From positions 1 to 10,103 of the forward strand of contig JAWVEV010000073.1 of NCBI GenBank assembly GCA_033856535.1: a stretch of DNA of 10,103 nucleotides, in the 5' to 3' direction. Of the stretch, positions 5,161 through 10,103 are shown piece after piece (the first letter of the stretch is position 1; each line of letters opens with the position of its first letter). The translations under genes and the position numbers were made by a program. Source of the DNA: JAWVEV01 sp033856535 (GTDB taxonomy: Bacteria; Actinomycetota; Thermoleophilia; Miltoncostaeales; Miltoncostaeaceae). A model generated the notes under the pieces. The model saw only the letters and a program-made list of their open reading frames with translations, was not told the origin of the DNA and did no database searches.

Positions 5161-6108
5161 GTGGTCGGCGCCGCCGGCCTGCGCGCCCTGCTCCTGCTGG
5201 CCACGGTCCTCGACGTGCCCGCGCTCGGTCCGGCGAGCCGCCGGGCGACCGGTACGCCGCGCGCGCGGTCGATCGTCGTCAGCGGCGTGCCCGTCGAGGT
5301 GCTGCGCCCGGCCGGCGACGCTCCCCGGCCGGCATTCCTCTTCCTGAACGGCGCGCACCCGGAGCGCCGCCGGGAGCCGGTGGTACGGCGCGTCGTCGAC
5401 GGGCTCGCGCGGGCCGGCTTCGTCGTGGTCGTCCCCGACCCGCCCGGCCTGGCCGATGGCGAGATCTCTCCCCGAACCCTCGACGGGGCGATCGCCGCCG
5501 GGCGTGCCGCGGCGGCGCTGCCGGAGGTCCGCGGCGGCCGCGTGGCGATCCTCGGCGCGTCCACCGGCGGCAGCCTCGCGCTGCTCGCGGCGGCCGACCC
5601 GGAGCTGCGCGACCGGGTGAGCGTGGTCGTCTCGTTGACGCCGTTCGCCGACCTCGAGCGGATCGTCTGTCTCGCCACCACCGGGCGCTACGACGGGGTC
5701 CAGCACCCCGTCGCGGACCTGCTGCGCGCGGCGGTCGCGCGGTCCCTCGGGGCCGCCACCGGTCCGGACGGCGCCGAGGCCGTCGCCCGGCTGCTCGCCA
5801 ACGAGGACCCGGAGCGGTTCGCCGAGCTGCTCGAGGCGGTGGCGCCGGGGGTCCGCGCCGCCATCCGGCGCCTGTCGCCCGTCGCCTGCGCCGCCTCCGT
5901 GCGCGCGCCCGTCGAGCTGCTGGTGCCGCCGATGGACGCGTACTTCCCCCGGGCGGAGGCGATGGCGCTGGCCGCGGCGCTTCCGAGCGCCCGCCTGACC
6001 GTGACGCCGACGCTGGACCACACGCGGCCCTCGGCGACCCTGCGCACCGCCGGCGCCGCGGTGGCCTTCGGCCGGGTGGTCACCCGGGCGCTGGCCGCGG
6101 CCGCCTAA
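5161..6108 (+). CDS. Alpha/beta-hydrolase fold protein
   Basis: A 315-residue serine hydrolase. FLFLNGAHP (59-67) supplies the oxyanion strand, GASTGG places the nucleophile at Ser134 in a GxSxG motif, and Asp259 (PPMDAYFP) and His287 (LDHTRPS) complete a plausible triad. It resembles dienelactone-hydrolase/esterase-like members; the substrate is unknown. Residues 8-25 are hydrophobic after a single Arg, and could be a weak signal peptide or a membrane anchor. The GTG at 5161 follows the oxidase TGA by one base, with GAGGA at 5145-5149, so translation is probably coupled. If the oxidase makes a lactone or ester, this enzyme could hydrolyse it; that is inference from gene order. The TAA stop overlaps the stop of the convergent sensor gene. 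Confidence 0.85.
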   Translation: MVGAAGLRALLLLATVLDVPALGPASRRATGTPRARSIVVSGVPVEVLRPAGDAPRPAFLFLNGAHPERRREPVVRRVVDGLARAGFVVVVPDPPGLADGEISPRTLDGAIAAGRAAAALPEVRGGRVAILGASTGGSLALLAAADPELRDRVSVVVSLTPFADLERIVCLATTGRYDGVQHPVADLLRAAVARSLGAATGPDGAEAVARLLANEDPERFAELLEAVAPGVRAAIRRLSPVACAASVRAPVELLVPPMDAYFPRAEAMALAAALPSARLTVTPTLDHTRPSATLRTAGAAVAFGRVVTRALAAAA

Positions 6109-9100
6109 GCCGAGCCGGACTCCTCCACGCTCACCCCGGGGGCGCGGTCGACGCCGGAGAGCGCCAGCGTCCGCCGGGGGGCCGAGGCCGGGTGCAGCAG
6201 CAGCCGCAGCCGGCCCGCGGGGGGCGCCAATCGGCGCGCCAGATCGACCAGCATCCGCACGCCGGCGCTGTCCAGGAACGTCACCTCGGTCAGGTCGAGC
6301 GTCAGCTCGTCCCCGGGCTGCACCGCCTCGGTCAGGCGGCGCGCCAGCTCGGGGACGCTCGCGTGGTCCACCTCGCCCACCAGCCGCGCGGACGCGCGAG
6401 GAGGGCCGGCGCCCGCGGCGCGGGAGAGGTCGCGCAGCCGCGCGTGGCTCGGCGCCGCCGACGCGGTCGCCATCGTGGCGAGCGAGCCCGGCGGCTCCCC
6501 GCCGCCGTCGCGGCGCAGCCGGCGCGACATCCGGACCGCGCAGCCCTCGGCCCCGGGCACCACCTCGGCCCGGTCCATCAGCGCGCGCATCAGCGGGATG
6601 CCGCGGCCGCGGTCGCCGGGCGCCGGCGTGCCCCGCCAGCGGCCCGCGTCGCGCACCTCCAGCCGCAGCAGCCCGTCGGACCCGACCGTCCCGATCACGC
6701 TCATCTCGCGCACCGGGCCCTCCAGGTAGGCGTGCTCGATCGCGTTGGCGGCGGCCTCGTCGCAGGCGAGCACGATGTCGGCGACCTCCTCCTCGTCGGC
6801 GCCGACCTCCGCCAGCCAGCCGCGCAGGCCCGCCCGCAGGGTCGCCAGCTCGGCCGCCCGCGCGGGCAGGGACATCTCGAACGCCGGCGCGCCGCCCCGG
6901 CGGGCGACCAGCAGCGCCACGTCGTCCTCGGCCGCGCCGGCAGGGACCATCGTCTCGAGCACGCGCCCGCAGAGCGCCGAGGGACGCTCATCGGGCGCGC
7001 CGGCGGCGGCCTCGGCCAGGCGTGCGAAGGCGGAGTCCAGCGGCTCGCCGCGCCGCTCCACGAGGCCGTCGGTGTAGAGCAGCAGGCCGTCGCCGGGGAG
7101 CAGGGCGACGCGTGCGGTGGGCCGCGCGCCCTGGTCGCCCACGCCGAGCGGCGGCGAGCGCCCCTCCCAGAGGAGCGCCGCGGTCCCGTCGGCGCGCAGC
7201 AGCAGCGGCGGCGGGTGGCCGGCGCAGGCGTAGGTGGCCTCGTCGGCCTCCAGATCGACCAGGCAGACGGCCGCGGTGGTCGTGCGCGCCCCCGGGATCC
7301 GGTCGGCGACGCGGCTCATCCGCCCCAGCACGGCGCCGGGGGAGAGCCCCTCGCGCACCAGCACGTTCAGCGCCGCGCGCAGCTGCCCCATCACCGCGGC
7401 GGCCTGCGGGCCGCGGCCCACCACGTCGCCCACGCAGAGCATCAGGCGCCGGTCGTCGAGCGCGATCGCGTCGTACCAGTCGCCGCCCACCCGGCCCGGC
7501 TCGGAGCTGGCCACGTAACGCCACGCCAGCTCGAGGCCGGCGACCTCCGGCAGCCGCTCGGGCAGCAGCGCCTCCTGCAGCGTGGTGGCCACGGCGAGCT
7601 CGGCCTCGTAGAGGCGCGCGTTGTCGAGCGCGAGGCCGGCGCGGCGGCCGATCTCGGTGAGCATGTGCAGGTCGTCGCGGTCGAAGTGGCGGCCCGACTC
7701 GGCCGTCATCAGCGACAGCGCTCCGAGCACCCGCCCGCGCGCGGTCAGGGGCACGCAGAGGTACGAGATCGGGCCGAGCTCGACCATCCCGGCCATGAAG
7801 TCCTCGTCCGGCGCGTAGGCGCGGAGCATCTCCAGGCTGACGTTCTTGATCAGGCCCGGGCGCCCGGTGCGGATCACCTGCGCCGGCCCCACGGCCACGT
7901 CGGGCGAGTAGTGGCGCCCGTAGAGCGCCCGGACCAGTGGCTCCTTGAGCGGGTCGACGTGGCTGGTGGCCGCCAGCCGCGCATCGCCGGTGAGCTCGAC
8001 CAGGCGCACCGTGCAGTAGTCGCCGAGGTCCGGCACCACCAGCCGGGCCAGGCTCTTCAGGCGCTCCTCGACGCCGACCGGGGCGTCCACGGCCAGGCTG
8101 ACCTCGGCGAGCAGCCGCGCCCGCTGCTCGGCCCGCTCGGCGAGCGCGCGCGCCCGCTGCTCGGCGGCGTAGAGCCGCGCGCGCTCCATCGCCTGCGCGC
8201 AGAGCCGCGTGAGGGTGAGGATGAAGTCGCGCTCGCCCTGCTCGAAGGTGTGCTCGTCGGCGTCGAAGCGCAGGCCCACCGCGCCGATGATCCGGCCCTC
8301 GGCGTGGAGCGGGACGGCCGCGCCCACCGGCCCGCGGCCCGAGGTCGGCGCGGGCCAGCGGCCCATCCAGTCGGCCTCGCTCTCCAGCCAGAGCGGCTCG
8401 CCCTCGCGCAGCGCCGTCGCGAGCGGGATCGGCGCGTCCAGGCCGAATCGGCGGATGCTCTCGATGAGCGACTCGGGATAGCCGACGGCGCTCACGACCT
8501 GGGCCGCGTCCTCGTCGAGCACGGTCACGATCCCGGCGGTCGCGCCGAGCGCCGCCAGGCCTTCGGTCACCACCACCTCCCCCACCTGCTGCGGCGTCAG
8601 GGCCGAGGCCAGGGCGCTGCTCACGCGCTGGAGCCGGGCCAGCCGGTCGGCCGCCCGCTCGGCCTCGCGCCGGGCGCGCACCTGCTCGGTCACGTCGACG
8701 CCGACCGCCAGCACGCCGTCGATGGCGCCGCCATCGCCCCGGATCGGCTGGCAGATGACGTTGAAGAAGGTCTCCTCGGGCCGGCCGGCGCCCGAGGGGT
8801 CGGTGAGCACCGGGAGCTCGTCGGCCTCGTAGCGGCGCCCGGTGGCGTAGACCCGGTCGCAGGCCTCGAACAGGCCCTGGCGGGCCAGCTCCGGGTCGAG
8901 CTCGCGCAGGCTGTGCCCCACGGGATGGCGCCGGCCGAAGAGCCGCTCCACCACGTCGTTGACGTACTCGATGCGGTGGTCCGGGCCGCGCAGCACGCTC
9001 ACCGCGATCGGGGCCTCGCGCAGGATCTCGCGCCAGCGCCGCTCCCCGGCACCGGACAGCGGCGGCGCGACGCTGAGCGCCGCCGCGAGGCTCGCCAGCC

Positions 9101-9455
9101 GCCGCAGGTCGGTCGCGCTCCAGGCCCGCCGATCGGCCCCCAGCACGCAGAGCGTCGCGCCGTCGCCCCCGGTCGGCGCCGCCAGGAACGAGGCCGCGCC
9201 CAGGGCGAGCGCCTCGGCGTCGCCGGTCAGGTCCTCGATCGCCTCCCCGCCGGATGCCGCCAGCAGCCGCCGGCAGAGCGCCTCGGCCGGATCCGCCGCG
9301 GCGGGCGCCGCCCCGGCCGGCACCAGGGCCAGCGCCGCGACGGGCGTCGCCAGCAGGTGGGTCGCCGCCTCGGCGAGGGCGCCCAGGTCGCACGCGGCGC
9401 GCGGTCGATCGGCGCTCACGGCTCCGTCAGGCGACGCCTTGCCGACCGTCGTCAC
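6105..9455 (-). CDS. GAF-PAS-GAF-GAF-SpoIIE phosphatase-RsbW kinase-STAS fusion sensor
   Basis: A 1116-residue cytosolic sensor with no membrane segment. Domains in order: degenerate GAF (about 20-130), PAS (140-258), helical linker, GAF (275-425), coiled-coil-like linker (425-455), GAF (455-615), PP2C/SpoIIE-RsbU phosphatase (620-850), RsbW-type HATPase (855-975), Pro/Gly/Ala linker, STAS (1020-1110). Phosphatase metal ligands are kept: GGDWYD (Asp659, Asp662), GDVVGRG (Asp677), TDG (Asp796), EDD (844-845). The kinase N-box has Glu900 and Asn904, with DAGRW (936-940) and RGRGIPLM glycine motifs. The STAS domain has Ser1063 in LDSAGV, the site that RsbW kinases phosphorylate in anti-anti-sigma factors. 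So phosphatase, kinase and substrate lie in one chain, probably a self-contained partner switch controlling a sigma factor or another output. The GTG start lacks a ribosome binding site but has a -10-like hexamer seven bases upstream. Confidence 0.92.
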   Translation of the reverse strand: MTTVGKASPDGAVSADRPRAACDLGALAEAATHLLATPVAALALVPAGAAPAAADPAEALCRRLLAASGGEAIEDLTGDAEALALGAASFLAAPTGGDGATLCVLGADRRAWSATDLRRLASLAAALSVAPPLSGAGERRWREILREAPIAVSVLRGPDHRIEYVNDVVERLFGRRHPVGHSLRELDPELARQGLFEACDRVYATGRRYEADELPVLTDPSGAGRPEETFFNVICQPIRGDGGAIDGVLAVGVDVTEQVRARREAERAADRLARLQRVSSALASALTPQQVGEVVVTEGLAALGATAGIVTVLDEDAAQVVSAVGYPESLIESIRRFGLDAPIPLATALREGEPLWLESEADWMGRWPAPTSGRGPVGAAVPLHAEGRIIGAVGLRFDADEHTFEQGERDFILTLTRLCAQAMERARLYAAEQRARALAERAEQRARLLAEVSLAVDAPVGVEERLKSLARLVVPDLGDYCTVRLVELTGDARLAATSHVDPLKEPLVRALYGRHYSPDVAVGPAQVIRTGRPGLIKNVSLEMLRAYAPDEDFMAGMVELGPISYLCVPLTARGRVLGALSLMTAESGRHFDRDDLHMLTEIGRRAGLALDNARLYEAELAVATTLQEALLPERLPEVAGLELAWRYVASSEPGRVGGDWYDAIALDDRRLMLCVGDVVGRGPQAAAVMGQLRAALNVLVREGLSPGAVLGRMSRVADRIPGARTTTAAVCLVDLEADEATYACAGHPPPLLLRADGTAALLWEGRSPPLGVGDQGARPTARVALLPGDGLLLYTDGLVERRGEPLDSAFARLAEAAAGAPDERPSALCGRVLETMVPAGAAEDDVALLVARRGGAPAFEMSLPARAAELATLRAGLRGWLAEVGADEEEVADIVLACDEAAANAIEHAYLEGPVREMSVIGTVGSDGLLRLEVRDAGRWRGTPAPGDRGRGIPLMRALMDRAEVVPGAEGCAVRMSRRLRRDGGGEPPGSLATMATASAAPSHARLRDLSRAAGAGPPRASARLVGEVDHASVPELARRLTEAVQPGDELTLDLTEVTFLDSAGVRMLVDLARRLAPPAGRLRLLLHPASAPRRTLALSGVDRAPGVSVEESGSA

Positions 9456-9494
9456 GCCTCGGACGATACCCCCGGCGGCGTCCTTGAGGGCGCG
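9456..9494 (-). promoter_or_regulatory. Candidate leaderless promoter of the sensor gene
   Basis: In this 39-base gap the minus strand carries TATCGT (complement of 9463-9468), ending seven bases before the GTG at 9455. There is no usable Shine-Dalgarno site; the GAGG lies one base from the start. The same bases include GGGTAT (complement of 9466-9471), which equals the -10 consensus of SigB/SigF-type sigma factors, but no GTTT -35 lies 14-16 bases upstream. A housekeeping -10 is the simpler reading. Confidence 0.45.
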
Positions 9495-10103
9495 TCAGTC
9501 CTCGACGACGTGCTCCGCGAAGCGCGCTCGCGCGGCCGCCCAGGCGCGGTCGTCGAAGCTGCCGCCGGGGCCCAGCGCGTCGGCCGCCGCCCAGGCCATC
9601 GCCAGGGCGTGGTGGGCGTTGTCGTGCACGAAGAGGCCCAGGCGCCCGAAGCTGAGCAGGGCCGGCTGATCGGCGGCCCACGCCTCGAGCGCGGCCAGGT
9701 GGTCCTCGAAGCCGCGCCGGTAGACGGGGTACGCCTGGGGCAGGCGCCGCGCCGCGACCTCGCGCACCCGGGGCGCCGGCAGCCCGGCGCGGCCCAGCGC
9801 GTGGACCACGAGCCCGGCCAGCTCGGTCTCATCGGCAGTGAAGAGGTCGTCGCCAGGCGCGCAGGGGATCTCGGCGCAGAGCACCGTGCGGTCCGGCGGG
9901 TCGTCCCCGTCGCGGTAGTTGGCGGGCTCCGAGATCCGCGTGACCGGCGTGAAGGGCTCCGGCAGGTAGTGCGCGTCGAATGGGGTGTACCGGCCGCCGT
10001 CGAGGACCAGGTAGACCAGGACCAGGGCCCGGAACTCCAGCCTCTGGGCGGCCTCGACCGCGGCGACCGGCGGGGCCGGATCGGCCATGCCGGCGAGCGC
10101 GGG
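9495..10103 (-). CDS. FAD-dependent protoporphyrinogen-oxidase-like oxidoreductase, C-terminal part (5' partial)
   Basis: The frame is open to the right edge, so the N-terminus with its FAD Rossmann motif is outside the window; the ATG at 10088 is internal. About 202 residues are visible. FRALVLVYLVLD, YTPFDAHYLPE, TRISEPANYRD and TVLCAEIPC resemble the substrate and FAD-closing regions of amine-oxidase/protoporphyrinogen-oxidase-like flavoproteins, and LLSFGRLGLFVHDNAHHALAMA near the end resembles their last FAD-contact segment. Such enzymes desaturate or oxidise porphyrinogens, polyenes or amines, or act near glycan genes like UDP-galactopyranose mutases. Which applies here cannot be told. 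It ends 39 bases before the sensor gene on the same strand, so some read-through into that gene is likely. Confidence 0.7.
   Translation of the reverse strand, partial: PALAGMADPAPPVAAVEAAQRLEFRALVLVYLVLDGGRYTPFDAHYLPEPFTPVTRISEPANYRDGDDPPDRTVLCAEIPCAPGDDLFTADETELAGLVVHALGRAGLPAPRVREVAARRLPQAYPVYRRGFEDHLAALEAWAADQPALLSFGRLGLFVHDNAHHALAMAWAAADALGPGGSFDDRAWAAARARFAEHVVED

Noticed and set aside
3597..5681. 694-residue open frame on the minus strand opposite the FAD oxidase and hydrolase
   Set aside because: Its translation is Arg/Pro/Ala-rich with no recognisable domain, while the opposite strand encodes two clear enzymes. It is a high-GC antisense shadow.
6988..9393. 801-residue minus-strand frame inside the sensor gene
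   Set aside because: It is a frame-shifted reading of the same DNA, dominated by Arg, Gly, Ala and Pro; the overlapping frame has seven recognisable domains.
9495..10088. ATG at 10088 as the true start of the right-edge flavoprotein
   Set aside because: The frame continues without a stop to the window edge, no ribosome binding site precedes this ATG, and the visible part lacks the N-terminal FAD-binding fold the family needs.

Overview
The window is very GC-rich (roughly three quarters G+C), almost entirely coding, and uses GTG as well as ATG starts, some preceded by a -10-like hexamer instead of a Shine-Dalgarno site. With actinobacterial HxlR, LysR, aldo/keto reductase and PAS/GAF/PP2C protein types, this points to a chromosomal segment of a high-GC actinobacterium. 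A deep lineage such as Thermoleophilia/Solirubrobacterales is possible, but that placement is an inference. No RNA gene, mobile element, CRISPR array or phage gene is visible, and no gene-free gap exceeds about 125 bases.

Layout, left to right: (1) the 3' end of a family 2 glycosyltransferase on +; (2) a divergent pair made of an FSP1/AIFM2-like FAD NAD(P)H:quinone oxidoreductase (-) and a one-cysteine HxlR/DUF24 regulator (+), sharing an 86-base promoter region with inverted repeats; (3) a second divergent pair made of an aldo/keto reductase (-) and a LysR regulator (+), sharing a 122-base region with a strong nested palindrome; (4) downstream of lysR, a VAO-type FAD oxidase and an alpha/beta hydrolase separated by one base; (5) on -, a 1116-residue sensor protein joining GAF, PAS, two GAF, a SpoIIE/RsbU phosphatase, an RsbW-type kinase and a STAS domain; (6) on -, the C-terminal part of a protoporphyrinogen-oxidase-like flavoprotein that runs off the right edge.

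The common theme is redox metabolism with local regulators. Each of the two left reductases faces its own probable regulator. The oxidase/hydrolase pair looks like one unit, in which an oxidase product such as a lactone could be hydrolysed by the partner. The large sensor protein carries all three enzymatic or substrate roles of a sigma-factor partner switch in one chain, and is the most unusual item here.

Two architectural features recur. Both fully visible convergent gene pairs overlap by exactly a four-base CTAA/TTAG that supplies both stop codons, and the LysR and sensor genes have nearly identical TATCGTCCG elements 6-7 bases before a GTG start with no ribosome binding site, which suggests leaderless transcripts.
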